From Actinokineospora bangkokensis (GTDB taxonomy: Bacteria; Actinomycetota; Actinomycetes; Mycobacteriales; Pseudonocardiaceae): a stretch of DNA of 64,000 nucleotides. Below are positions 18,037 through 28,153 of the stretch, piece after piece. How positions within the stretch are numbered: the first letter of the stretch is position 1; the number at the start of each line of letters is the position of its first letter. Below the pieces are notes generated by a model. The model was not told the DNA's origin. It did not search any database and saw only the letters and a program-made list of their open reading frames with translations. Made by a program: the position numbers and the translations under genes. The stretch covers positions 124,001 through 188,000 of the forward strand of contig NZ_MKQR01000021.1 of the NCBI RefSeq assembly GCF_001940455.1, read 5' to 3'.

Positions 18037-18088
18037 GGTTACCACTCTGTAACCGCGACGAGTCTAGGCCGGTCTCTGAACCGTTCAA
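18037..18088 (-). promoter_or_regulatory. serA promoter and 5' UTR inverted repeat
   Basis: Minus strand -35 TTGAAC (18083-18088), 16 bp spacer, -10 TAGACT (18061-18066). Just downstream lies the inverted repeat GGTTAC-CACTCT-GTAACC (18037-18054), which could be an operator at the transcription start or an RNA hairpin. Confidence 0.5.
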
Positions 18089-18113
18089 CGGCAGGGTGAG
18101 ACACGCGACACGC

Positions 18114-19901
18114 TCACTCCCCGATCACCGGCGGCGCGGTCAGGTCGTGGTTGCCGAACACCTCGTCGTCCTCGCCCTCCACCAGGAACGTCGGCCGCGA
18201 CTTCTTGCGCTCCACCGCCAGGCCAGGGTCGTCCGCGGGCTCCTGCCGCACCGGCACCGGGGTCGTCCCGGTGTGCGACACCCCGGACCCCACCGGCCCG
18301 AACCCCGCTCCCCCCACCCCGGCGGGCGGGGGCGGCGGCAACGTCGACGCCACCGCGGGCGGGGGGACCACCCGAGGCGGCGGCGCGATCCGCGGGGCCC
18401 GCGGGCGGTGGGGTTGCGGCTGGTTGGGTTGCGGTTGGTTCGGTGGCAGTTGGTTCGGTTGTGGACGGTTCGGTGGCGGACCGGTGGGCGGGTCCTGCCT
18501 CGGTGCCCGGTTCTGGGGTGTCTGCCGTGGACCGGGCGGGGCGGGTGGGGTGGTCGGGCCCCTGCCCTGCGGCACGTCCCGCGGGCCGGAACCCTGCGGC
18601 GGCGGGGAAAGTGCGCCCGGCCGCGGGGGCGGGGTGGGCGCGGGGCCCTGCTGGTTCCGTCGATCGGGGGAAGGGCCTTGCGCGCGGGGGGTGTGCTGCG
18701 CGGGGGGCCGCCGCTCACCGGGTGCCGGCATGGGTTGGGGGGCTGGGCCCTGCGGCGGTTGAGGGGCGTTGGGACGTCGCGGATCACCGGCGGTTGGCTG
18801 CTGACCGGTCGCTGGGCCTCGGGGGGTGTTGTGCGCGGGGCCTTGCGCGGGAGGCCTTTGCGGGCCCGCGCCGGTGGGGATTCGTTGGGCGGGGCCGGGT
18901 GGGCGTTGCGGGGCGGGGGGTCGCGGGGTCCGCTGATCGGGGGCGGGGGGTGGCGGGGTGCGTTGGCCTGCGGGCGGATTCGGGTGCGGGCCGGTCGGTT
19001 GCGGGGGGCGGGGGCCTGTCAGCGCGGGGGTGTTGGGCGCGTGCGGGCGCTGTGGGCCGGACGGGTGGGGTTGCGGACGCGGAGCGCTGCCGGTGGGGGC
19101 GGGCGGGATGGGCAGTTGCCCGCTTTGCGCGGGGTGTTCCTGGGGGTTGGTCGGGGAGGGCGGGACCGGGGGGTGTGCGGGTGCGTCGCCTGGCCAGGTC
19201 CCGGGGGCTTGCTCTGCTGAGGGGTCTCCTGGCCACTGCGGGGTGGGCGGGAGGTCTCCTGGCCATGCGGGGGGTGGGCCGGCGGGCGGCGGGGAGTTGT
19301 CAGGGTTTGCGGGGCTTGCGGCTGCGGGGGTCTGGGGCTCGGGGTTGTACGGCTGTGGGGTGTCCGAGGCGCTGGGGAGAGCTGGTTCCCGGGGTGTGCC
19401 GTCGGCGGTGCGCGCGAACTCTTCAGCGGGGTCGACGGCTCGGGCTTCCACCTGGAGCAGAGGGGTGGGGGACAGCGTGAGGGTGCCGGTGAAGGCGGGG
19501 GCGTGCCGGGCCGGGGCCGCAGGCGTCTCGCGCGCAGGCGCAACGGGCGAGACCTCCGCGGGCACAGGCGCGACCGCGGGCGCCTCGGCGGGCGCGGGGC
19601 GGGCGGGGATGGCGGAGGGCGCCGCCTCCGCGGGCGAGGACACGGGTGCCGGGCCCGCGGGCTCAGGGGGCGCAGCCGCAGGGGGCGGGGTTGAGGGCCC
19701 CGGGACGAGGGGTGGGGACGGGCGGGATGGGGTCGGGAGGTCTTCGGGGAGGGTCCAGACCGGTGGGGGGTGGGGGGTGCCCGCGGGGGGTTCGGTGGTG
19801 GGGTCGGGCTGGCGGACCACCGGGAGGGGTGGTCGTTGCCCAGCCAGTTGTCGCCCAGCCAGTTGTTCCGGTGTGCGCCAGACCGGTTCGTCGGTCGTCA
19901 C
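18114..19901 (-). CDS. Proline-rich protein with conserved C-terminal tail, unknown function
   Basis: A 595-residue protein, mostly disordered Pro/Gly/Ala/Gln-rich sequence with dozens of PPxP-type stretches (about residues 20-555). The N-terminus (VTTDEPVWRTPEQLAGRQLAGQ) and the C-terminal ~35 residues (KKSRPTFLVEGEDDEVFG then APPVIGE) look structured and conserved, suggesting a scaffold with short binding motifs at each end. GTG chosen because AGGGGG precedes it by 6 nt; a longer in-frame opening exists upstream but overlaps the DUF397 gene. No signal peptide or membrane segment. It lies 65 bp downstream of the DUF397 gene, probably the same operon. Confidence 0.75.
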   Translation of the reverse strand: MTTDEPVWRTPEQLAGRQLAGQRPPLPVVRQPDPTTEPPAGTPHPPPVWTLPEDLPTPSRPSPPLVPGPSTPPPAAAPPEPAGPAPVSSPAEAAPSAIPARPAPAEAPAVAPVPAEVSPVAPARETPAAPARHAPAFTGTLTLSPTPLLQVEARAVDPAEEFARTADGTPREPALPSASDTPQPYNPEPQTPAAASPANPDNSPPPAGPPPAWPGDLPPTPQWPGDPSAEQAPGTWPGDAPAHPPVPPSPTNPQEHPAQSGQLPIPPAPTGSAPRPQPHPSGPQRPHAPNTPALTGPRPPQPTGPHPNPPAGQRTPPPPAPDQRTPRPPAPQRPPGPAQRIPTGAGPQRPPAQGPAHNTPRGPATGQQPTAGDPRRPNAPQPPQGPAPQPMPAPGERRPPAQHTPRAQGPSPDRRNQQGPAPTPPPRPGALSPPPQGSGPRDVPQGRGPTTPPAPPGPRQTPQNRAPRQDPPTGPPPNRPQPNQLPPNQPQPNQPQPHRPRAPRIAPPPRVVPPPAVASTLPPPPPAGVGGAGFGPVGSGVSHTGTTPVPVRQEPADDPGLAVERKKSRPTFLVEGEDDEVFGNHDLTAPPVIGE

Positions 19902-19966
19902 GTGCTGCCCCCTGCGCTGTGCTGGTCCCCCCGAACCCGTGCCCCGCCCCCGACCCCCCGGTCGGG

Positions 19967-20242
19967 TCACCAGGGTTCGTCGAACTCGCCCGCCTTGGCG
20001 CCCGCGACGAAGGCGTCCCACTCGGATTCGGTGAAGACGAGGACGGTGTCGTCGGGGGCGGTGTGCTTGGAGTTGCGCATCGCGATGTAGGTGTTGCCGT
20101 CGGTGTGGGGGACGAAGGCGATCTCGACGTACTCGCCGTCGGGGTCGGCGTCGGGCTCGGCGGCGCGCTGCCAGTCGGCGCTGGTCAGGTCCAGCCTGCC
20201 GCGGACCTCGGCCTTGTCGTCGTAGATCGGGGCGCTGTCCAT
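19967..20242 (-). CDS. DUF397 domain protein
   Basis: A 91-residue protein dominated by a DUF397 domain: YVEIAFVPHTDGNTYIAMRNSKHTA then VLVFTESEWDAFVAGAKAGEFD. In actinobacteria DUF397 proteins usually sit next to an XRE-family helix-turn-helix gene and behave as small partner proteins of such regulators (for example near BldB/WhiJ-like pairs). Here no XRE gene is adjacent; the downstream partner is the proline-rich protein. The ATG is preceded by GGAGGAG. The role is not known from sequence. Confidence 0.85.
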   Translation of the reverse strand: MDSAPIYDDKAEVRGRLDLTSADWQRAAEPDADPDGEYVEIAFVPHTDGNTYIAMRNSKHTAPDDTVLVFTESEWDAFVAGAKAGEFDEPW

Positions 20243-20382
20243 CGCATCTCCTCCGCGCGTTCCCCACCGGGCGGTCCGGTCGGGGTGCCGACCGCTGTGT
20301 ACACCACCCGTGCCCGCCGCTCACCCCTGCGGGCACGTGTCGCTGCCGGGACCACCCGGTCGCGCTCAGTAGCGTACGCCGG

Positions 20383-21087
20383 GTGACCTCCTACTACGGC
20401 CGGTACCTGCGCGGTGAGCACGAGGCGGTGTGGGCGGAGCTGCGCGCGCTCGGCCCGCTGCCGGACGAGCTGTGGGAGGACGCGGCCGCCGTGGCCGAGG
20501 AGACGATGGTGCGGGTGGGCCAGCACGTCGCCCGGATCGCCGCGGCCCTGCCCGAGCTCGGGTGGGTGTCCTCCGACCGGCTGGTCGAACCGCACCAGCC
20601 GCCCACCGGGGCCGACAACGCGCTGGTCGACAGCCTGGTCACCCGGGTGGGGCTGCCGCTGTCGCTGGAGGCCTGCCTGCGCCACGTGGGCGAGGTGTGG
20701 TTCGCCGGGGACTGCGAGCTGCTGTTCCTCACCTACCACCAGGAGCCGACCCCCACGACCCTGCCGCCCGGCCCGGACTACCCGGACCCGCTGTGCCTGG
20801 GCAACGCCTACCACCTGGCCTACGAGCTCGACGAGGGCCCGGCGGACCGGTTCGCGCTCGCCCCCGACGAGCTGCACAAGGCCAACCTCAGCGGCGGCAC
20901 GCACGACGTGCCGCTGGGGGAGGTCACCGCGGACGCGGACCTGCTCGGCGTCGCCGGCCGCGACCGGGTGGGCCTGGTCGAGTACCTGCGCACGTCGATC
21001 GCCTGGGGCGGGTTCCCGGGGTGGTCGTTCCGGCCCGAGCTGGCCCCGGAGGCGCTGATCACCCTGCGCTGCGACCCGGACTTCTGA
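20383..21087 (+). CDS. Hypothetical protein, conserved appearance
   Basis: A 234-residue acidic protein of unrecognised family. It is a soluble, ordered-looking globular protein without signal peptide or membrane segments; the centre reads GEVWFAGDCELLFLTYHQEPTP and the C-terminus GFPGWSFRPELAPEALITLRCDPDF. The GTG start lies 7 nt after a TAGCGT -10 box (20370-20375), with no Shine-Dalgarno, so the message is probably leaderless. It is divergent from DUF397 and convergent with ilvC, separated from the latter by a strong terminator. Codon bias is normal for the genome, supporting a real gene. Confidence 0.75.
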   Translation: MTSYYGRYLRGEHEAVWAELRALGPLPDELWEDAAAVAEETMVRVGQHVARIAAALPELGWVSSDRLVEPHQPPTGADNALVDSLVTRVGLPLSLEACLRHVGEVWFAGDCELLFLTYHQEPTPTTLPPGPDYPDPLCLGNAYHLAYELDEGPADRFALAPDELHKANLSGGTHDVPLGEVTADADLLGVAGRDRVGLVEYLRTSIAWGGFPGWSFRPELAPEALITLRCDPDF

Positions 21088-21090
21088 CGC

Positions 21091-21126
21091 GGACGGGGCC
21101 CGCGGCTGCTGCCGCGGGCCCCGTCC
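21091..21126. terminator. Bidirectional terminator between the orphan gene and ilvC
   Basis: Perfect 16 bp stem GGACGGGGCCCGCGGC / GCCGCGGGCCCCGTCC with loop TGCT, located between two convergent stop codons. Confidence 0.85.
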
Positions 21127-21143
21127 TGGTGCGCTGCGCCCGG

Positions 21144-22710
<1,567 letters not shown>

Positions 22711-22768
22711 GGTGCTTCTCTCAGGGTCTCCGGCCGCGGGGGGTGGGCCGTCGGGGCGGGGGTCCGGC

Positions 22769-24586
22769 TCACTCTTCGTCGAACAGCGGGCGGATGCCGC
22801 GGGCGGCCATGATCTCGCTGTTGCCCGTGCCCGCGGCGACCATCGGCCACACCTGGGCGTCCTTGCCGACCACGAAGTCGATGACGACGGGCCGGTCGTT
22901 GATCTCCATGGCGCGCTGGATGACCCGGTCGACGTCCTCGCGGGACTCGCAGCGCAGGCCCACGCAGCCCAGCGCCTCGGCGAGCAGGGTGAAGTCGGGG
23001 ATGCGGTGCTTGTGGGTGCCCAGGTCGGTCTGGGAGTAGCGCTCGCTGTAGAACAGGTTCTGCCACTGCCGGACCATGCCCAGGTTGCCGTTGTTGATGA
23101 CCGCGACCTTGATCGGGGCACCCTCGATGGCGCAGGTCGCCAGCTCCTGGTTGGTCATCTGGAAGCAGCCGTCGCCGTCGATGGCCCACACCACCGCCTC
23201 CGGGCGGCCGAACTTGGCGCCCATCGCGGCGGGCACGCAGTAGCCCATGGTCCCGGCGCCGCCGGAGTTGAGCCAGGTGCGCGGGTTCTCGTACTTGATG
23301 TGCTGGGCGGCCCACATCTGGTGCTGGCCGACGCCCGCGGCGTAGACGGCCTCGGGCCCGGCGATCGCGCCGATGCGCTCGATGACGTACTGCGGGGACA
23401 GCGTGCCGTCCTCGGGCCACTCGTAGCCCAGCGGGAAGGTCTCCCGCCAGCCGTTGAGGGTGGCCCACCAGGGGGCGAGGTCGGTGGCCGGGGTGGCCTC
23501 GGCCTGCACCGCGGCGATCAGCTCGACGATGATCTCCTTGCAGTCGCCGACGATGGGCACGTCGGCGCGGCGGTTCTTGGAGATCTCGGCCGGGTCGATG
23601 TCGGCGTGCACGACCTGGGCGTCGGGGGCGAAGCTGCTCAGCGTGCCGGTGACCCGGTCGTCGAAGCGGGCGCCGAGGGCGACCAGCAGGTCGGACTTCT
23701 GCATGGCGCCGACGGCGGGGACGGTGCCGTGCATGCCCGGCATGCCCAGGTTCTGCTGGTGCGAGTCGGGGAACGCCCCGCGCGCCATCAGGGTGGTCAC
23801 GACCGGGATGCCGGTCAGCTCGGCCAGCTCCAGCAGCTCGGCGGAGGCGTCGGCCTTGACCACGCCGCCGCCGACGTAGAGCACCGGGCGCTTGGCCGAC
23901 TTGATCAGCTTGGCGGCCTCGCGGACCTGCTTGCCGTGCGGGCGGGTGGTGGGCCGGTAGCCGGGCAGGCGCAGCTCCGGCGGCCAGCTGAAGGAGGTGG
24001 TCTCCTGCAGCACGTCCTTGGGGATGTCGACCAGGACGGGGCCGGGGCGGCCGGTCTTGGCCAGGTGGAACGCCTCGGCGATGGTGCGCGGGATGTCGAC
24101 CGGGTCGGTGACCAGGAAGTTGTGCTTGGTGATCGGCATGGTGATGCCGCAGATGTCGGCTTCCTGGAACGCGTCGGTGCCGATGAGGTTGCGCGACTGC
24201 TGCCCGGTGATGGCCACGACCGGCACCGAGTCCATGTTGGCGTCGGCCAGCGGGGTGACCAGGTTGGTGGCGCCGGGGCCCGAGGTGGCCATGCACACCC
24301 CGACCTTGCCGGTGGCCTGGGCGTAGCCGGTGGCGGCGTGGCCCGCGCCCTGCTCGTGGCGCACCAGCACGTGCCGGACCTTGGTGGAGTCGAGCAGCGG
24401 GTCGTAGGCCGGGAGGATGGTGCCGCCCGGGATGCCGAAGACGATCTCCGCCCCGACCGCCTCCAGCGAGCGCACGAGCGACTGGGCGCCGGTCACGCGG
24501 ACCGGGGTGCCGGTCGGCGGGGCGGGCTTGGGGCGGGGCGCGGTGGGGGTCGCCGCGGCCGGGGGCCGGGGTGCTGCGCTGGTCAT
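22769..24586 (-). CDS. ilvB: Acetolactate synthase large subunit
   Basis: A 605-residue thiamine-diphosphate enzyme. The N-terminal Pyr domain holds the catalytic Glu in [17 protein letters not shown] (after a Pro/Ala-rich ~45-residue extension), a central FAD domain follows, and the PP domain carries the ThDP motif [21 protein letters not shown]...NNGNLG. It forms acetolactate or 2-aceto-2-hydroxybutyrate. First structural gene of ilvBNC, transcribed from a promoter 210 bp upstream through a leader-peptide attenuator. ATG ([13 protein letters not shown]) chosen; the low-complexity N-terminus leaves a slightly later start possible. Confidence 0.97.
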   Translation of the reverse strand: MTSAAPRPPAAATPTAPRPKPAPPTGTPVRVTGAQSLVRSLEAVGAEIVFGIPGGTILPAYDPLLDSTKVRHVLVRHEQGAGHAATGYAQATGKVGVCMATSGPGATNLVTPLADANMDSVPVVAITGQQSRNLIGTDAFQEADICGITMPITKHNFLVTDPVDIPRTIAEAFHLAKTGRPGPVLVDIPKDVLQETTSFSWPPELRLPGYRPTTRPHGKQVREAAKLIKSAKRPVLYVGGGVVKADASAELLELAELTGIPVVTTLMARGAFPDSHQQNLGMPGMHGTVPAVGAMQKSDLLVALGARFDDRVTGTLSSFAPDAQVVHADIDPAEISKNRRADVPIVGDCKEIIVELIAAVQAEATPATDLAPWWATLNGWRETFPLGYEWPEDGTLSPQYVIERIGAIAGPEAVYAAGVGQHQMWAAQHIKYENPRTWLNSGGAGTMGYCVPAAMGAKFGRPEAVVWAIDGDGCFQMTNQELATCAIEGAPIKVAVINNGNLGMVRQWQNLFYSERYSQTDLGTHKHRIPDFTLLAEALGCVGLRCESREDVDRVIQRAMEINDRPVVIDFVVGKDAQVWPMVAAGTGNSEIMAARGIRPLFDEE

Positions 24587-24673
24587 CGGTCTGCCTCGCG
24601 GGTGCTCGGGTGGGTCGGCCCGGGGGTGGCGGGCCTGCTGGGTGCTGGGCTGCTCTGGGCTCGTCTGGGCAAC

Positions 24674-24710
24674 AAAAAACCCCCGCCGACCACTGGGGTC
24701 GCACGAGGGT
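24674..24710 (-). terminator. ilvB attenuator terminator
   Basis: Minus-strand RNA: ACCCUCGU pairs with GCGGGGGU (8 bp, two G-U), then a small internal loop, then GACC/GGUC around CCAGU, followed by six U. It is preceded immediately by CGAACGCGCG (24711-24720), which is perfectly complementary to CGCGCGUUCG in the leader reading frame (24748-24757). Confidence 0.85.
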
Positions 24711-24740
24711 CGCGCGTTCGTCGCGTGGGTGTGGCTTCCG

Positions 24741-24788
24741 TCAGCGGCGAACGCGCGGCGGAAGTACGAGGATGGACTGGACGGTCAC
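24741..24788 (-). CDS. ilvB leader peptide (15 aa, Ile/Leu/Val-rich)
   Basis: A GTG-started frame encoding [15 protein letters not shown] and TGA, with the Ile-Leu-Val-Leu run expected of a branched-chain amino acid attenuator. The -10 box ends 8 nt before the GTG, so the peptide is probably translated from a leaderless mRNA. It resembles the known C. glutamicum ilvBNC leader in size and in its branched-chain-rich middle and Arg-rich end. Confidence 0.82.
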   Translation of the reverse strand: MTVQSILVLPPRVRR

Positions 24789-24796
24789 GTCGCAGG

Positions 24797-24825
24797 ACGT
24801 TAGCCCGCCCGCAGTAGGGCGTCAA
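24797..24825 (-). promoter_or_regulatory. ilvBNC promoter
   Basis: Minus strand -35 TTGACG (24820-24825), 17 bp spacer, -10 TAACGT (24797-24802). Close to the housekeeping sigma consensus. The start site should fall on or next to the GTG of the leader peptide. Confidence 0.7.
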
Positions 24826-24922
24826 CTCTGCGGGACGGCCATCCCGTGATGTGGACCCGTCCGTGGGACACCGGGGCACCCCCGGGCGTGTGCGCGCGGC
24901 GCGCCGGGTGCACCATCAGGGG

Positions 24923-25462
24923 GTGGCAGAGCAGCAGGTCCCGACCCGTCTCGTGTTCCGCGTGCCCGGCATCGCCGTGCTGGCCCCGGCGCTGCTGGCG
25001 ATCTGCGCCACACCGTTCGCCTTCGGCGCGCCGCTGTTCTGGCTCGTCTACCTCGTGCCCATCGCGATCACCGCGTGGGTGGTGCGCGTGCGCACCGTGG
25101 TCACCGAGGTCGACGTCGTCGCGCGCACGGCCACCCGCACCACCCGCTTCGGCTGGGAGCGGCTGGGCGGGTTGAAGCTGTCGGAGAAGCAGGGCGTGAC
25201 CGCCGTGCTCGACGACGGCGCCGAGGTGGCGCTGCCGCAGGTGCGGGTGCGCCACCTGCCCGCGCTGTCGCTGATGAGCGGCGGGCGCGTGCCGGACCCG
25301 ACCCCGCACGCCGAGGACCCCGGGCCCGCCCCCGACCAGGTCCCCGCCGGGGCGGACCAGGCCAGCCCCGCCGAGCCCGACCAGTCCGCCGAGGACGGCC
25401 GCGGCGGCGCGCGGGTGCCCGGCGCGGGCGAGCGGGGCGTGGGCCCCGCGGGCGCGGAGTAG
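24923..25462 (+). CDS. PH-domain membrane protein (CFP6 / Rv3004-like)
   Basis: A 179-residue protein with one or two membrane segments near the N-terminus (residues ~16-52, GIAVLAPALLAICAT...WLVYLVPIAITAWVV). A bacterial PH-like domain follows (VVTEVDVVARTATRTTRFGWERLGGLKL...), then a Pro/Glu/Ala-rich, acidic tail after ~residue 120. Position divergent to ilvB matches M. tuberculosis cfp6 (Rv3004). Start GTG at MAEQQVPTRLVFRVPG; no strong Shine-Dalgarno, and a CACCAT -10-like box 6 nt upstream suggests a leaderless transcript. Function is unknown for the family. Confidence 0.82.
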   Translation: MAEQQVPTRLVFRVPGIAVLAPALLAICATPFAFGAPLFWLVYLVPIAITAWVVRVRTVVTEVDVVARTATRTTRFGWERLGGLKLSEKQGVTAVLDDGAEVALPQVRVRHLPALSLMSGGRVPDPTPHAEDPGPAPDQVPAGADQASPAEPDQSAEDGRGGARVPGAGERGVGPAGAE

Positions 25463-25557
25463 CCTGAGCCCTACCGCTCCCCGCCCGACGACCGCCGACC
25501 GCGGCCCCGTCGCACCAGGACCTTGTCACCGAGCTACGAAAAGATCATGGAGGAGCC

Positions 25558-27402
25558 GTGCCGACGCTGCGCTCCCGCACCACCACTCACGGCCGCAACG
25601 CCGCAGGGGCCCGCTCCCTGTGGCGCGCCACGGGCATGACCGACAGCGACTTCGGCAAGCCGATCGTGGCCATCGCCAACTCCTACACCCAGTTCGTGCC
25701 GGGCCACGTGCACCTGCGCGACCTCGGCGACATCGTGGCCGAGGGCGTCCGCGCGGCGGGCGGGGTGCCGCGGGAGTTCCACACCATCGCCGTGGACGAC
25801 GGCATCGCCATGGGGCACAGCGGCATGCTCTACTCGCTGCCCTCCCGCGAGGTGATCTCCGACGCGGTGGAGTACATGGTCAACGCCCACCAGGCCGACG
25901 CGCTGGTGTGCATCTCCAACTGCGACAAGATCACCCCGGGCATGCTCAACGCGGCCATGCGGCTCAACATCCCGGTCGTGTTCGTCTCCGGCGGGCCGAT
26001 GGAGGCGGGCAAGGCCGCCGTGGTCGGGGACGTCGTGTACCCCTCCTCCGACCTCATCACCGCGATCTCCGCCTCGGCGAACTCCGCGGTGGACGACGAA
26101 GGCCTGTCCGCGGTGGAGCGCTCGGCGTGCCCCACCTGCGGGTCGTGCTCGGGCATGTTCACCGCCAACTCGATGAACTGCCTCACCGAGGCGCTGGGCC
26201 TGGCGCTGCCGGGCAACGGCTCCACGCTGGCGACGCACGCCGCGCGCCGGGCGCTGTTCGAGCAGGCGGGCACGACGATCGTGGAGCTGTGCAAGCGCTG
26301 GTACGAGCAGGACGACGAGTCCGCGCTCCCGCGCAGCATCGCCAACCGCAAGGCGTTCGAGAACGCGATGGCGCTGGACATGGCCATGGGCGGGTCGACC
26401 AACACCGTGCTGCACATCCTCGCCGCCGCCCAGGAGGGCGAGGTCGAGTTCACCCTCGACGACATCGACGCGATCTCGCGCCGGGTGCCGTGCCTGTCGA
26501 AGGTCTCGCCGAACTCCGACTACCACATGGAGGACGTGCACCGGGCCGGTGGCATCCCCGCCATCCTGGGCGAGCTGTGGCGCGGCGGGCTGCTCAACAC
26601 CGACGTGCACGCGGTGCACTCGCCGTCGCTGGAGCAGTGGCTGACCGAGTGGGACGTGCGCGGGCCGAACCCGTCGGAGCGGGCGGTGGAGCTGTTCCAC
26701 GCCGCCCCCGGCGGGGTGCGCACCACCGAGGCGTTCTCCACCTCGAACCGCTGGTCGTCGCTGGACACCGACGCCGAGGCGGGCTGCATCCACGACGTCG
26801 CGCACGCCTTCACCGCCGACGGCGGGCTGGCGGTGCTGCGCGGCAACCTGGCCGAGCGCGGCGCGGTGATCAAGTCCGCGGGCATCGACGAGGAGCTGTT
26901 CACCTTCCAGGGCCCGGCCAGGGTGGTCGACAGCCAGGAGGAGGCCGTGCAGGTCATCCTCAGCAAGACCATCCAGGCCGGGGAGGTGCTGGTGGTGCGC
27001 TACGAGGGCCCCTCCGGCGGCCCCGGCATGCAGGAGATGCTGCACCCCACCTCGTTCCTCAAGGGCACGGGCATGGGCAAGAAGTGCGCGCTCATCACCG
27101 ACGGCCGGTTCTCCGGCGGCTCCTCGGGCCTGTCGGTCGGCCACATCTCGCCGGAGGCGGCGGGCGGCGGCCTGATCGGGCTGGTGGAGGACGGCGACCA
27201 GATCCGCATCGACGTGCACACCCGGGCGCTGGAGCTGCTGGTCGACGAGGACGTGCTGGCCGAGCGGCGGGCCAAGATGGAGGCCAGCGAGCGGCCCTGG
27301 CAGCCCAAGGAGCGCGACCGCCCGGTGACCAAGGCGCTGCGCGCCTACGCCCGGATGGCCACCGACGCCTCCACCGGCGCCGTGCGCGACCCGTCCAAGT
27401 AG
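25558..27402 (+). CDS. ilvD: Dihydroxy-acid dehydratase
   Basis: A 614-residue iron-sulfur dehydratase making the 2-oxo acids of valine and isoleucine. Cluster ligands lie in [12 protein letters not shown] and [19 protein letters not shown]. The catalytic C-terminal region contains [23 protein letters not shown]. Start GTG with GGAGGAG 3 nt upstream. It completes the valine pathway with the ilvBNC operon on the other side of the PH-domain gene. No attenuator-like peptide was found in the 95 bp upstream. Confidence 0.98.
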   Translation: MPTLRSRTTTHGRNAAGARSLWRATGMTDSDFGKPIVAIANSYTQFVPGHVHLRDLGDIVAEGVRAAGGVPREFHTIAVDDGIAMGHSGMLYSLPSREVISDAVEYMVNAHQADALVCISNCDKITPGMLNAAMRLNIPVVFVSGGPMEAGKAAVVGDVVYPSSDLITAISASANSAVDDEGLSAVERSACPTCGSCSGMFTANSMNCLTEALGLALPGNGSTLATHAARRALFEQAGTTIVELCKRWYEQDDESALPRSIANRKAFENAMALDMAMGGSTNTVLHILAAAQEGEVEFTLDDIDAISRRVPCLSKVSPNSDYHMEDVHRAGGIPAILGELWRGGLLNTDVHAVHSPSLEQWLTEWDVRGPNPSERAVELFHAAPGGVRTTEAFSTSNRWSSLDTDAEAGCIHDVAHAFTADGGLAVLRGNLAERGAVIKSAGIDEELFTFQGPARVVDSQEEAVQVILSKTIQAGEVLVVRYEGPSGGPGMQEMLHPTSFLKGTGMGKKCALITDGRFSGGSSGLSVGHISPEAAGGGLIGLVEDGDQIRIDVHTRALELLVDEDVLAERRAKMEASERPWQPKERDRPVTKALRAYARMATDASTGAVRDPSK

Positions 27403-27417
27403 GCCTCGACGAGCGAC

Positions 27418-27451
27418 CAGGGCCGCTCCCCGGCTTCGGGGGGCGGCCCTG
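27418..27451 (+). terminator. ilvD terminator
   Basis: CAGGGCCGC / GCGGCCCTG outer stem with an inner CCCC/GGGG, starting 16 bp after the ilvD stop. Confidence 0.8.
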
Positions 27452-27508
27452 TTCGGCGTCAGGACAGGCGCGTCGGTTCGGGCGCAGGACGAGGGGGGCG
27501 GGAGGGGT

Positions 27509-28135
27509 TCAGCGCAGCACGACGAGGGTGACGACGGTGAGCCCGGCGGCCAGGAGCAGGAAGATGAAGCCCCACGCGGGCGCGCGGCGGAACCACGGGC
27601 TGTTGCGGTCCAGCGAGATCTTGCCCGCGCCCGCGAACAGCAGCGCGAAGCCCGCCGCCGCGTACACCGCCTCCAGCTCCACCCCGCCCGCGAAGGCGCC
27701 CACGTCGATGCGCAGGTAGATGGCGTTGGCCATCACGCCGAGCACGCCCGCGGCGGCGGCCGGGGTGAACAGGCCGAGGACGAGCAGCGCGCCCGCGCCC
27801 AGCTCGGTGCCGCCGAGCACCCAGGCCAGCAGGTTCGCCCGCTGGAAGCCCAGCCCGGTGAGCAGGTCGGTGGTGCCGCCGATGCCCGGACCGCCCAGCA
27901 GGCCGAACACCTTCTGCAGGCCGTGGCCGACGAACAGCGCGCCGACGGTCACCCGGAGCACGAACAGCGCCAGGTCCGCGCCGAAGTGCCACTCGTGCGG
28001 GGGCCGGGTGCGCGCGGGGGCGTGGTCGGTGTCCGGCGCGGCGAAGGTCGTCGTGGGCCCGGTGTCGTAGCCGACCCTGTCGTACCCGGGGCCGGTGGTG
28101 GCCTCGGAGGTCCGGTAGAACTCGTCGCTGCTCAC
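27509..28135 (-). CDS. DoxX-family membrane protein
   Basis: A 208-residue integral membrane protein. The N-terminal ~50 residues are soluble and Thr/Pro-rich. Four hydrophobic helices follow: DLALFVLRVTVGALFVGHGLQKV, LLAWVLGGTELGAGALLVLG, AAAAGVLGVMANAIYL, and the C-terminal pair including GFIFLLLAAGLTVVTLVVL. The GHGLQK and GGTELGAGALL signatures are DoxX. In mycobacteria the syntenic Rv3005c (MRE family) associates with SodA and SseA in oxidative-stress defence. GTG start. Confidence 0.88.
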   Translation of the reverse strand: MSSDEFYRTSEATTGPGYDRVGYDTGPTTTFAAPDTDHAPARTRPPHEWHFGADLALFVLRVTVGALFVGHGLQKVFGLLGGPGIGGTTDLLTGLGFQRANLLAWVLGGTELGAGALLVLGLFTPAAAAGVLGVMANAIYLRIDVGAFAGGVELEAVYAAAGFALLFAGAGKISLDRNSPWFRRAPAWGFIFLLLAAGLTVVTLVVLR

Positions 28136-28153
28136 GGGCCGGACCCTAACGGC

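Noticed and set aside
24674-24825. ilvB leader considered as a T-box riboswitch
   Set aside because: No specifier loop or T-box sequence; a short Ile/Leu/Val peptide frame plus terminator explains it better.
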